From positions 37,096-101,095 of the forward strand of contig NZ_AODF01000015.1 of the NCBI RefSeq assembly GCF_000525875.1: a stretch of 64,000 nt of DNA, written 5' to 3'. The translations under genes were made by a program, and so were the position numbers. Within the stretch, counting starts at the first letter, position 1, and each line of letters begins with the position of its first letter. The notes under the pieces are model-generated. The model was not told the DNA's origin, made no database searches, and saw only the letters and a list, made by a program, of their open reading frames with translations. Source of the stretch: Listeria floridensis FSL S10-1187 (GTDB lineage: Bacteria; Bacillota; Bacilli; Lactobacillales; Listeriaceae). This document shows, one piece after another, positions 17,053-25,186 of the stretch.

Positions 17053-18542
17053 CAAATGTAAGCAGCTTTTCACTGAAAAGTCGTTCACTAAAATTTAAAT
17101 GGACTTTCGGGGCAGCGGCAGCCATTTTTTTGACATTTTTCTTATTTTCTTATGCGATTTATCAAGGAATCGGACAAATGCTCCTGAATGAAGAGGAGCA
17201 AAAAGTAAATTCACTTCTTGCAGAAACAACAGCTAATCAAGTTTTGAAATCGGGAAACTTGGATAATGCTGATCTTTTAAAAGAAGTTTTTGATAAAAGT
17301 CCGAGCATTAGCCGAAAAATTCAAGATCAAGTGATTGCCATCTATAATGCAAAAGGTGAACAGCTTGATAAATACTTTCTTAATTCCAGTCAAAAAACGG
17401 CAAATAATGACTTTTCCTCGTATTTTAAACCGTATACGAATGATCGGGTAACAAATAAACCGACAATCAGCGGAGATAAGATGCTGATTTCGCAAGGACC
17501 GATTACATCACTAAATGACAATTCAACCGTGATCGGTTATGTTCAGATTATCAATCCGCTGACAAGCTACAATAAAATTATGGGCAAGCTTTTACTCACA
17601 ATGTTCCTTCTTGGGGCAGTGGCTCTATTTATCAGCGGTATGCTTGGTTACCTGCTCGCTCAAAACTTCCTCCGCCCGCTTACCAAACTGGCAAAAGGAA
17701 TGAGCGATGTCCGAAATAACGGGTTCCAACAACGAATTGAAACAACAACGAAATCACGCGATGAGATTACCGAACTAACGGTTATCTTTAACGATATGAT
17801 GACGCGCATTGAGACGAGCTTTGAACAGCAAAAACAATTTGTAGAGGATGCTTCGCATGAACTGCGGACGCCGGTTCAAATTATGGAAGGGCATCTCAAG
17901 CTACTTGACCGCTGGGGGAAAAATGATCCCGAAGTACTTGATGAATCGCTTCAAGCATCGCTCACAGAGCTTGAACGAATGAAGAAACTGGTACAGGAAA
18001 TGCTTGACCTGTCACGAGCAGAACAAGTTTCGCAAACGAAAGAACTACAAATTACGAGCATCAATGACACTGTCGAACAAGTGCGACGTAATTTTGAAGT
18101 AATGTACACCGACTTTACATTTAAGCTTGATGAGAAAGCGGATAATCTGCATGCACTGATTCAGCACAACCATCTGGAACAGCTGTTGATTATTGTAATG
18201 GATAACGCAGTGAAATATTCAGATGGTGCAAAAGAAGTCGATATGGCAGTTGCGCGTAGCGGCGAAAAAGTCGAAGTGACAATTCGCGATTACGGGGTCG
18301 GAATTTCAGCAGACGAGATCGAGAAAGTTTTCAACCGCTTTTACCGGGTGGATAAAGCCCGGAGTCGAGAAAAAGGTGGGAACGGGCTTGGCCTCGCGAT
18401 CGCCAAACAGCTGGTTGAAGGCTACCTTGGCACAATTAGTGCAACTAGCGCTGAAGGAAAAGGAACCGAAATTACGATTACGCTGCCGCTGATTGAAAAA
18501 GTGGCTGGTGAGAAAAAAGAAGAAAAGAAAAACGGTAATTAA
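17049..18542 (+). CDS. lisK: Sensor histidine kinase LisK
   Basis: A 497-residue membrane kinase. TM1 is at about 19-40 and TM2 at about 180-205, enclosing an extracytoplasmic sensor of about 140 residues. A HAMP domain follows (about 205-258). The dimerisation box FVEDASHELRTPVQ has the phospho-acceptor His270. The ATPase domain shows the N box (IVMDNAVKYS), G1 (RDYGVGIS) and G2 (GGNGLGLAIAK). The C-terminus is Lys/Glu-rich. It pairs with LisR by overlap. Confidence 0.93.
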   Translation: MTNVSSFSLKSRSLKFKWTFGAAAAIFLTFFLFSYAIYQGIGQMLLNEEEQKVNSLLAETTANQVLKSGNLDNADLLKEVFDKSPSISRKIQDQVIAIYNAKGEQLDKYFLNSSQKTANNDFSSYFKPYTNDRVTNKPTISGDKMLISQGPITSLNDNSTVIGYVQIINPLTSYNKIMGKLLLTMFLLGAVALFISGMLGYLLAQNFLRPLTKLAKGMSDVRNNGFQQRIETTTKSRDEITELTVIFNDMMTRIETSFEQQKQFVEDASHELRTPVQIMEGHLKLLDRWGKNDPEVLDESLQASLTELERMKKLVQEMLDLSRAEQVSQTKELQITSINDTVEQVRRNFEVMYTDFTFKLDEKADNLHALIQHNHLEQLLIIVMDNAVKYSDGAKEVDMAVARSGEKVEVTIRDYGVGISADEIEKVFNRFYRVDKARSREKGGNGLGLAIAKQLVEGYLGTISATSAEGKGTEITITLPLIEKVAGEKKEEKKNGN

Positions 18543-18555
18543 GATTGCTGATTCG

Positions 18556-18591
18556 AACAACCCGGTATGATTTTCAGCCGGGTTGTTTTTT
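18556..18591 (+). terminator. Terminator of lisRK
   Basis: AACAACCCGG pairs with CCGGGTTGTT across a 12-nt loop and enters a T6 run. It ends less than 20 nt before the Nudix start codon. Confidence 0.88.
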
Positions 18592-18609
18592 GATGAAGGG
18601 AGAATGAAG

Positions 18610-19074
18610 ATGGATTATATAAAATGGATTCGAACGAAAGTGGGGCACGATCAAATTATCTTGAATTTTGCCGGAGGCTGCTTGCTGAACAAAAACAGAG
18701 AAGTGTTGCTGCAAAAGCGAAGTGATCGAGCAAGCTGGGGCTTTCCTGGCGGTGCAGTCGAGCTTGGCGAATCAGTTTGTGAAACTGTAGAGCGAGAATT
18801 CTATGAAGAGACTGGACTTAAAGTAATAACGAAAGAGTTGATCGGAGTTTATTCCAAGTATGAAGATTGCTATCCAAACGGAGATAAAGCTCAGCCGATT
18901 TTATTTTTCTTTCACGTGGAGTATCGAGACGGAGAACTGTTTAAAGAGACAAATAACGAAACACTTGAGCTGGCATTTTTCCCACTTGATCAGGTTCCAA
19001 AACTTGTGAATGAACAGCACGATGCTTGCTACCGCGATTTAATGTGTTATGAAGGCAAACCCTTCATTCGCTGA
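18610..19074 (+). CDS. Nudix hydrolase
   Basis: A 154-residue hydrolase of nucleoside-diphosphate-linked substrates. The Nudix box spans residues 47-69: GGAVELGESVCETVEREF then YEETG, with the REFYEE metal-binding core intact. ATG 18610 is preferred because AAGGGA lies 8 nt upstream; ATG 18604 is possible. It directly follows the lisRK terminator, so it depends on readthrough or an unseen promoter. It converges with yidC. The substrate cannot be told from sequence. Confidence 0.85.
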   Translation: MDYIKWIRTKVGHDQIILNFAGGCLLNKNREVLLQKRSDRASWGFPGGAVELGESVCETVEREFYEETGLKVITKELIGVYSKYEDCYPNGDKAQPILFFFHVEYRDGELFKETNNETLELAFFPLDQVPKLVNEQHDACYRDLMCYEGKPFIR

Positions 19075-19077
19075 ATA

Positions 19078-19111
19078 TAAAAAGAGGAGAGCGATTCGCT
19101 CTCCTCTTTTT
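19078..19111. terminator. Bidirectional terminator between the Nudix gene and yidC
   Basis: AAAAAGAGGAGAGCG and CGCTCTCCTCTTTTT form a near-perfect stem with A and T tracts on both sides, serving both convergent genes. Confidence 0.9.
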
Positions 19112-19121
19112 ACTAACACTC

Positions 19122-19952
19122 TTATTGTTTATTTTGTTTTTCAACCGTTTCTTCAAATTCACGTTCGCTTTTTTCCATTTCTTTTATCTCAGGGTGTTTA
19201 TTCATGTAAAGTTTCTTCGTTAGCAAGGTTTGCCCGGCAAGGAAAATCCCGCCGACAGCCCAGTAAAGTGCAAGTGCAGCTGGTGCTGAGAAGGAAATGA
19301 ACAGAATCATTGCTGGGGAAATCAGTCCCATAATACGCATCTGTTTCTTTTGTTCCGGTGTATAACCAATCATTGATACATAGTATTGACCAAGGTAGAC
19401 AACACCGGCAATAATCGCAAGAATCATATCTGGTGTTCCAAGATTAAACCAAAGGAATGTATGCGTTGCGATGGCTTCTGAACCACGAATCGCATAATAA
19501 AATGCCATCAGGATAGGCATTTGGATGAGAAGTGGTAAGCAGCCCATCTGCATAGGATTAATATTATATTTTTGGTAAACAACCATCATCTCTTGTTGGA
19601 TTTTAGATTGTTCTTCTTTCGTTGTTGCACGTTTTAAACGCGCTTGGATTTCATCAATTTCCGGTTTGGCAACAGCCATTTTGGATTGCATCCCCATTTG
19701 CGCTTTTGCCGTTCTAAGGTTGAGTGGCATGATCACAGCACGAATAACGAGCGTTGTGATGATAATCGCGATTCCGTAGTTGTTGCTGAAAAAAGAAGCG
19801 ACAAATTGGATAAACCAAGCAAGCGGCCAGATTAAATATTTGTAGAAAAAACCGTCCTGATTTTGAGAAGGGTCCATACTACAGCCAGAGAGAACTAGCA
19901 AGCCGACAAGCAACATGCTGATTAAAATAATATGTTTTTGTTTAAGTTTCAA
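19122..19952 (-). CDS. yidC: YidC/Oxa1/SpoIIIJ membrane protein insertase
   Basis: A 276-residue insertase that places membrane proteins with or after the Sec translocon. The N-terminus is a lipoprotein signal with lipobox VLSGCSM (Cys24). Five transmembrane segments follow; the first loop holds [19 protein letters not shown], a conserved cytosolic hairpin. The hydrophilic-groove Arg lies in [14 protein letters not shown]. The tail is Lys/Glu-rich. It is the last gene of the minus-strand group acyP-orf97-yidC (23-nt gap to orf97). A second YidC paralogue is expected elsewhere. Confidence 0.95.
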   Translation of the reverse strand: MKLKQKHIILISMLLVGLLVLSGCSMDPSQNQDGFFYKYLIWPLAWFIQFVASFFSNNYGIAIIITTLVIRAVIMPLNLRTAKAQMGMQSKMAVAKPEIDEIQARLKRATTKEEQSKIQQEMMVVYQKYNINPMQMGCLPLLIQMPILMAFYYAIRGSEAIATHTFLWFNLGTPDMILAIIAGVVYLGQYYVSMIGYTPEQKKQMRIMGLISPAMILFISFSAPAALALYWAVGGIFLAGQTLLTKKLYMNKHPEIKEMEKSEREFEETVEKQNKQ

Positions 19953-19975
19953 GATTCTTATTTCCTCCTAAAGTT

Positions 19976-20269
19976 TCATTTGAGTTCGGATAAGGAATAA
20001 GAACTGTGATTTTCATCATCATCGAACTGGCCTTTTTTAAGCGTTGCAACAATCCAGTTTACAACAAAACTGGTGCGGGTCGGCTTACTGATAGTTATTT
20101 TGCATGGCGTTAGACGAAACAAACGAATGGTATCATGAGTTCGCGTCACCATCGCAGGTTTCAGTAAAGTGATAACCGGCCAGAACCGAAAAATTGCAAG
20201 CGTCAAAAGGAACGTGACTGAAATCGAAATAAATTCAGGTTCAGCAAACATTTGCGCCAGTATTCCCAT
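19976..20269 (-). CDS. Conserved hypothetical small protein between acyP and yidC
   Basis: A 97-residue frame. It begins MGILAQMFAEPEFISISVTF with one hydrophobic stretch (about 13-37). A basic middle follows and the tail is acidic (FDDDENHSSYSLSELK). An AAAGGAG ribosome site lies about 10 nt upstream of the ATG. It sits between two genes of the same strand with short gaps, which supports a real gene. No family recognised. It may be a small membrane partner of YidC, but this is speculation. Confidence 0.55.
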   Translation of the reverse strand: MGILAQMFAEPEFISISVTFLLTLAIFRFWPVITLLKPAMVTRTHDTIRLFRLTPCKITISKPTRTSFVVNWIVATLKKGQFDDDENHSSYSLSELK

Positions 20270-20342
20270 GCGCGCATCAGCTCCTTTCCTGCGGCATCAT
20301 TCCTTTACTATAATTCAAATGACAAGGGATTTCAAGGCTTAA

Positions 20343-20624
20343 TTAATAGATGATATCAAAAGTTTTGCTTTCTGGAACAGGAGCCCCTTTATAAACAAAA
20401 ACTTCGTTCACATGCGCTGCCCGCGAAGGCCCCTTTTTTACAGCCTCAATAAAGTTTTCAAGCTGTCCGCTTTCAGCTCGCGCACTAATTTCAACAGAGC
20501 CGTCCTCCAAATTTTTCACCGTCCCACTGACATCATATTGATACGCAAGGTGCTTCGTTGTGTAGCGAAAGCCGACGCCTTGTACGAGCCCAGTTACACG
20601 AATAATTGCTGTTTCAATTGCCAA
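20343..20624 (-). CDS. acyP: Acylphosphatase
   Basis: A 93-residue enzyme that hydrolyses carboxyl-phosphate bonds. Both signatures are present: [15 protein letters not shown] with the phosphate-binding loop and catalytic Arg, and [13 protein letters not shown] with the catalytic Asn. A minus-strand promoter lies at 20658-20686 and AGAAGGAGA precedes the ATG. It heads the acyP-orf97-yidC group. Confidence 0.95.
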   Translation of the reverse strand: MAIETAIIRVTGLVQGVGFRYTTKHLAYQYDVSGTVKNLEDGSVEISARAESGQLENFIEAVKKGPSRAAHVNEVFVYKGAPVPESKTFDIIY

Positions 20625-20657
20625 ATTGATCTCCTTCTTTCTTTATCAATTACTTCT

Positions 20658-20686
20658 AGTTTAGCGTGTTTTGGTGCGAGTTTCAA
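20658..20686 (-). promoter_or_regulatory. SigA-type promoter of acyP
   Basis: Minus strand: TTGAAA (20686-20681), a 17-bp spacer, TAAACT (20663-20658). Confidence 0.65.
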
Positions 20687-20689
20687 AAA

Positions 20690-20718
20690 TTTACATTCCG
20701 CTTGAGGCTTGCTATAAT
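20690..20718 (+). promoter_or_regulatory. SigA-type promoter of the DUF1033 gene
   Basis: TTTACA (20690-20695), a 17-bp spacer, and an extended -10 TGC-TATAAT (TATAAT at 20713-20718). It diverges from the acyP promoter with only a few base pairs between them. Confidence 0.75.
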
Positions 20719-20751
20719 CGGGTTAGCAAATAATTCGGGAGATGATAGATC

Positions 20752-21114
20752 TTGACAGAATGGAGCGTTTTGACAACGACGGGTGAGTACGAGCCGTGGT
20801 GGTTTTTTGAAGATTGGGAGGAAACGATCAGCGAACAGTTCCGGTTTACGAATCGTGACGAAGCTTTTCAAACGTATCAGAAGATCGCGGCCGATTTAAT
20901 CAAAAATTATCCGCACCATGCGCTTAAAAAACAAGTGTTGTTTGCGGCTTGGAATGAAGATGAAATTTTGTACTGCGAGGACTGCGAAGACGACATCCAA
21001 ACTTTTCATGGGTTAATCCTTTTGAAAGACGGGGCAGTCTACCAGCCGAATGAGGCGGAAAAAGCAGCTTGGTTCAGAGAAGTTGCACCATTTCAAACAG
21101 ATTTAGCAAATTAA
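20752..21114 (+). CDS. DUF1033 family protein
   Basis: A 120-residue protein of unknown function. The pattern EYEPWWFFEDWEE near the N-terminus and ALKKQVLFAAWNEDEILYCEDCEDDIQTFHGLILL in the centre match the DUF1033 family found in Firmicutes. It is rich in Trp, Asp and Glu. The start is TTG at 20752 after GGGAGATGATAG. fni begins a few nt after its stop, so the two are likely cotranscribed. Confidence 0.82.
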   Translation: MTEWSVLTTTGEYEPWWFFEDWEETISEQFRFTNRDEAFQTYQKIAADLIKNYPHHALKKQVLFAAWNEDEILYCEDCEDDIQTFHGLILLKDGAVYQPNEAEKAAWFREVAPFQTDLAN

Positions 21115-21127
21115 GGACGTGGAAAGT

Positions 21128-22190
21128 TTGGGGAAAAAAGAAGATCTTTTACGCGAGCGAAGAAAAGATGAGCATGTGACGCTGGCTTACAAATCTTATG
21201 AAGAAACGGGAACAGCCTTTGACGAAATCAGACTGCTTGGCACGTCACTGCCGAAAATCGGCGTGAGTGATGTGAGTCTGGCTACCCAATTTGCTGGCCT
21301 TACCATGAAATTGCCCTTTTATATCAATGCAATGACAGGCGGAAGCGCACATACAGCCGGCATTAATCGCGATTTAGCAGAAATCGCGCGCGAAGTTGGT
21401 ATCGCGATGGCGGTTGGATCTCAGTCGGCGGCTATTCAAAATCCGTTACTTGAAGACAGTTACCGGATCGCTCGAAAGGTGAATCCGGATGGCTATTTGT
21501 TTGCCAATGTCAGCCCAGAAGTTCCGGTCGATGCGGCAAAACGAGCGATTGAGATGCTGCGCGCGGATGCACTTCAAATTCACATTAACCCAGCGCAAGA
21601 GCTTATCATGCCGGAAGGGGATCGTGAATTTGGACATTGGATTGAAACGATTAAGCGCTATACCGAGGAGATTCGGATACCGATTATTGTGAAGGAAGTT
21701 GGTTTCGGGATGCGCCGCGAGACGGTTGCAAGGTTAGCTTCTCTTGGGGTGAAGACGGTTGACCTCGGCGGGAGAGGTGGCACAAATTTCGCCAAGATTG
21801 AAAATGACAGAAGACGTGATCATGGCTTTTGATTTTTTAACCAATTGGGGACTTACAACGGCCGAAAGTCTGCTTGATTTGAAAGCAACTGAAATGCCGA
21901 ACGTAGAAATTTTGGCTTCCGGCGGGATTAAATCGGCGCTCGACATGGTAAAATGCTATGCGCTCGGCGCTAAAGCGGCAGGGATTGCCGGAAAGGTTCT
22001 TTATCGATTGAAAAAAGACGGGCTGGATGCGGCGATTCGGGAGCTGAATTTGGTCGTAGAAAATTTGACAGCATTATTCGTTTTGCTTGATGCACGAAAT
22101 TTGGATGAACTAAAATCTGCGCCGTTACTTGTTTCGGGAGAATTGAAAGATTTTTGTGAAGCACGCGGTATTACATTAAATGAACGATAG
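21128..22190 (+). CDS. fni: Type 2 isopentenyl-diphosphate isomerase (frameshifted)
   Basis: An FMN- and NADPH-dependent isomerase interconverting IPP and DMAPP. Recognised by RRKDEHVTLAYKSY, FYINAMTGGSAHTAGINRDLA, VGSQSAA, HINPAQELIMPEGDR, VKEVGFGM and DLGGRGGTNFAKIEN. At 21827-21830 a TTTT run creates a stop after DHGF. Removing one T continues into DFLTNWGLTTAESL and the FMN-phosphate segment LASGGIKSALDMVK and GAKAAGIAGKVLY. TTG 21128 is the likely start, 10 nt after AAGGA. With dxs in the same window it shows that both the MEP and mevalonate-linked branches exist, as known for Listeria. Confidence 0.92.
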
Positions 22191-22196
22191 AATAAG

Positions 22197-22236
22197 AAAA
22201 AAGCGATCTCTTTTAGATAGAGAATCGCTTTTTTTT
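22197..22236. terminator. Bidirectional terminator between fni and trhO
   Basis: AAGCGAT...CTC and GAG...ATCGCTT pair, flanked by A and T tracts, between the two convergent genes. Confidence 0.85.
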
Positions 22237-22238
22237 AT

Positions 22239-23205
22239 TTATTCAGTAACAGCCGATAAGCTTTCGCCGATTGCGTTTAGTCGGGCTTCAAGTTCATCTT
22301 TTGAAAGGCCGTGTTGTTTCACGTATAAGTTGTCAGGGTGAACCCGGCATTCGTGTGAACAGCTGTGTAAATATTTTTCATCATTTTCCTCAGATGCGAG
22401 GATTTGTTTATTGCACTGCGGGTTCGCACAATTAATATAGCGTTCGCAAGGTGCACCGTCAAAATGATCGCGACCGACGATTTTATGATCAACACGGTTG
22501 ATCGGAACAGCGATACGTTCATCAAATACGTACATCATACCATCCCAAAACTCGCCTTTCGTTTTTTCATCTTTACCGTATGTTGCGATGCCACCGTGTA
22601 GTTGAGAAACATCATCAAATCCAGCTGTTTTAAGCCAGCCGGAGAATTTTTCACAGCGAATTCCTCCCGTACAATAGGTGACGATTTTTTTGCCATCAAA
22701 TTGTTCGCGGTTTTCTTCCACCCATTCAGGTAAATCGCGGAATGCTTTAATATCTGGTCGAACGGCTCCGCGGAAATGCCCCAAGTCAAACTCATAATCA
22801 TTTCGGGCATCTAAGATCACAGTATCAGGATCAAGCAATGCTTCACGAAATTCTTCCGGTTCTAGATATTTACCTGTTGTTTCAAGCGGATTTACATCGT
22901 CTTCGAGGTGAAGCGACACAATTTCAGAACGCGGTCTAACGTGCATTTTTTTTAAATGCGTGCCGATCTGTTTGATCAATTTTGAAAACCATGTCAGCAA
23001 AACGCGGATCATTATGCATACCTTCGATGTATTTTTCAGTTGCTTCTGTTGTCCCGGAAACTGTTCCGTTAATCCCTTCAGTTGCAACAAGTATACGCCC
23101 CTTAAGTCCAAGTTCATTACAAAAAGCAAGGTGCTGTTTTGCAAAGGTTTCTGGATCATCAATTGTCGTGTATTTATAGTATAACAACACTTGATAGTCG
23201 CTCAT
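22239..23205 (-). CDS. trhO: Rhodanese-domain tRNA uridine hydroxylase TrhO/YceA (frameshifted)
   Basis: A protein of about 320 residues. An N-terminal acylphosphatase-like part ([31 protein letters not shown]) is followed by a rhodanese domain ([18 protein letters not shown]) with catalytic Cys in [18 protein letters not shown]-terminal Cys-rich segment follows ([19 protein letters not shown]). The family makes 5-hydroxyuridine at tRNA position 34 with oxygen. The frame breaks at the T8 run 22946-22953 (A8 in the gene); one base fewer joins DRHAFKK to [13 protein letters not shown]. Probably a sequencing indel. Confidence 0.9.
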
Positions 23206-23235
23206 GTTTTTTAACCACCTTTATATTTGATTGCT

Positions 23236-23269
23236 TGTGAAAAGTGTTGCAAATTCAACATTTTTCACA
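23236..23269. promoter_or_regulatory. 14-bp inverted repeat in the trhO leader / divergent region
   Basis: TGTGAAAAGTGTTG (23236-23249) and CAACATTTTTCACA (23256-23269) pair with a single mismatch around a 6-nt centre. It lies just downstream of the trhO -10 box, so it could be an operator or a 5'UTR hairpin. Confidence 0.5.
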
Positions 23270-23284
23270 GCTTGCGCATTTAAT

Positions 23285-23314
23285 ACTATACTACAAAGCG
23301 CAAGGTTGGGGCAA
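23285..23314 (-). promoter_or_regulatory. SigA-type promoter of trhO
   Basis: Minus strand: TTGCCC (23314-23309), an 18-bp spacer, TATAGT (23290-23285). Confidence 0.6.
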
Positions 23315-23323
23315 GAAAAATAG

Positions 23324-23374
23324 TACTTCAAAAAGTGAAGTAGTTTCACAATTTATATGTGGCTATGCTATACT
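23324..23374 (+). promoter_or_regulatory. yitT-like promoter with adjoining dyad
   Basis: TTCACA (23345-23350), an 18-bp spacer, extended -10 TGC-TATACT (TATACT 23369-23374). A dyad TACTTCA-aaaag-TGAAGTA (23324-23342) ends just before the -35 box and may bind a regulator. Confidence 0.55.
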
Positions 23375-23459
23375 AATAAAGAAATAAAAATGCATCAAAA
23401 TCGTTGTAAACGATTTCAAATAAGTGAGAAAATTGTAAAACTGACAGGAAGTGATTTAT

Positions 23460-24377
23460 GTGCAGGTAGACAGCAGTTTAATAGAAGAAATGGCTTTGAA
23501 GGAAGTGCGGCAGCATCGCCGCAGAAAATGGAAATGGTTTTTTTACCGCTTTGTATTGATTACGATTGGTGCAATATTGATGGGTGTCGGTCTTGAGCTT
23601 TTCCTCGTAAATAATCAAATTCTTGATGGCGGCGTGGTTGGGATATCGATCATTATCTCGCAGCTTACTCCGCTTCCTCTAGGAGTTCTAACTTTTGTGT
23701 TGAACATCCCTTTTTTTATTATCGGATACAAAAAAATTGGAAAAGTATTTGCACTTTTCACGTTGTACGGAATTGCTGTGATGTCGACTGTGACATTGCT
23801 ACTTCATTCAATTGATCCTGTGACGGATGATTTGCTACTTGCAACGGTATTTGGTGGCGTTACGCTCGGCCTTGGAGTAGGGCTTGTGATTCGTAACGGA
23901 GGGGCGCTTGATGGAACAGAAATTGTTTCCATCATTGTGAACGGTAAAACACCGCTTTCGACGGGGCAAATTATCATGATTATTAATATTTTGATATTCT
24001 CAGTAGCCGGCTTTGCTTTTAACTGGGATCGGGCGATGTACTCGTTGATTACATATTTTTTGGCCTATAAAGTGATTGATATTGTCATTCAAGGCGTTGA
24101 TGAATCAAAGAGTGCATTCATTATCAGCCGTTATTACGAAGAAATCGGGCTTGAAATCATGGAACAACTTGGGAAAAGCGTTACTTATATTGATGCGACA
24201 GGTGGCTATTCAGGCGACCTTAACAAAGTGATTTTCGTGATTATTTCGCGTTTTGAAGAAGTAAAATTGAAATCAATTTTAGATGATATTGATCCAGATG
24301 CCTTTCTTGCGGTCGGTGGAAGTATGTCGGAAGTGCGAGGTGGCAAAATGATGCCAAAACGTACCCCTCATCTTTAA
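23460..24377 (+). CDS. YitT family membrane protein
   Basis: About 305 residues. Five or six transmembrane helices run from about residue 30 to 210, with the family motif ELFLVNNQILDGGVVGISI early and LVIRNGGALDGTEIVSII later. A C-terminal cytosolic DUF2179 domain follows (about 220-290, SAFIISRYYEEI and ATGGYSGDLNKVIFVII). GTG 23460 has AGGAAG 8 nt upstream; GTG 23451 is the alternative. Function of the family is unknown, possibly transport. It precedes the ClpP-like gene, which has its own promoter. Confidence 0.88.
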   Translation: MQVDSSLIEEMALKEVRQHRRRKWKWFFYRFVLITIGAILMGVGLELFLVNNQILDGGVVGISIIISQLTPLPLGVLTFVLNIPFFIIGYKKIGKVFALFTLYGIAVMSTVTLLLHSIDPVTDDLLLATVFGGVTLGLGVGLVIRNGGALDGTEIVSIIVNGKTPLSTGQIIMIINILIFSVAGFAFNWDRAMYSLITYFLAYKVIDIVIQGVDESKSAFIISRYYEEIGLEIMEQLGKSVTYIDATGGYSGDLNKVIFVIISRFEEVKLKSILDDIDPDAFLAVGGSMSEVRGGKMMPKRTPHL

Positions 24378-24400
24378 TTAGCGATCAAAGAGTGGTATCT

Positions 24401-24430
24401 TTTGACCTTTTTTGACCAAAAGTGTACAAT
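24401..24430 (+). promoter_or_regulatory. Promoter with perfect CtsR operator
   Basis: TTGACC (24402-24407), a 17-bp spacer, TACAAT (24425-24430). The -35 region lies inside TTTGACC-TTT-TTTGACC (24401-24417). On the other strand this is GGTCAAA-AAA-GGTCAAA, the direct heptad repeat bound by the heat-shock repressor CtsR. Confidence 0.85.
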
Positions 24431-24466
24431 GGGATTATTACTTGAGATGAGAGAGGATGTGTCAAG

Positions 24467-25041
24467 ATGGCAGATGAAAAACAAACGAAAAGATATCAAC
24501 AACTTGCTTACACAAAAAATGATTGATAACCGAATGATTTTATTATACGGAGAGATCAATCAAGATTTAGCAAAGGAAGTATCGAGTCAGCTCTTACTGT
24601 TAGAAGCATTAAGTGATGATCCGATTACAATTTTTATCAATAGCCAAGGCGGTCACGTCGAAGCTGGTGATACGATTCACGATATGATTAAATATGTGAA
24701 ACCGGAAGTTCGAGTAATTGGGACGGGCTGGGTAGCAAGTGCAGGGATCACCATTTACTTGGCAGCAAAAAAAAGAAAATCGCTACAGCTTGCCTAATAC
24801 ACGCTACATGATTCATCAACCACTTGGCGGCGTTCAAGGCCAAAGCAGTGAAATTGAAATCGAAGCGCGCGAAATTGTTCGGATGCGCGAACGGATCAAT
24901 CGTTTGATTAGTGAAGCAACGGGGCAGCCACTTGAAAAAGTGATGGAAGACACCGACCGTAATTTTTGGCTTTCTGCAAATGAAGCGATAGATTATGGAA
25001 TCGTGACGAAAATCATTGAACAAGCAAACGAAATGAAATAA
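24467..25041 (+). CDS. clpP1: ClpP-type serine protease paralogue (two frameshifts)
   Basis: A ClpP-family peptidase of about 190 residues. Catalytic residues are all visible: Ser in TGWVASAGITIYLAA, His in RYMIHQPLGGVQGQ, Asp in EDTDRNFWLS. INSQGGHVEAGDTIHDMIK matches the oligomer-interface region. It differs from canonical housekeeping ClpP (WVASAG for AASMG) and resembles the Listeria ClpP1 paralogue. ATG 24467 (MADEKQTK) follows AGAGG. One extra A at 24488-24491 and one at 24767-24774 break the frame; correcting both gives a continuous protein. TepA was considered and rejected. The symbol is tentative. Confidence 0.82.
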
Positions 25042-25047
25042 ATGATC

Positions 25048-25085
25048 AAACAGATGGTAATCGAGTAGATTCCATCTGTTTTTTT
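25048..25085 (+). terminator. Terminator of the clpP-like gene
   Basis: AACAGATGG...and CCATCTGTT pair, followed by seven T. Confidence 0.85.
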
Positions 25086-25143
25086 ACGTACATTTGTTTG
25101 CCAAATAGGTCTTTAGAGGGAGCAAAGCCATGCTTTAGTATGC

Positions 25144-25149
25144 TATAAT
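25144..25149 (+). promoter_or_regulatory. Extended -10 box of ftsK
   Basis: TGC-TATAAT with TATAAT at 25144-25149, about 40 nt before the probable start. The -35 region is poor, as allowed for extended -10 promoters. Confidence 0.55.
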
Positions 25150-25186
25150 GGAACAAGCATTTTTGAATGAAGGTGGGGAGATTTTT

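Noticed and set aside
24467..25041. TepA (translocation-enhancing ClpP-like protein) as identity of the gene before ftsK
   Set aside because: Bacillus has tepA next to spoIIIE, but this sequence has true ClpP features (MIHQPLGG, DTDRNFW, INSQGG) and a CtsR site, not TepA features.
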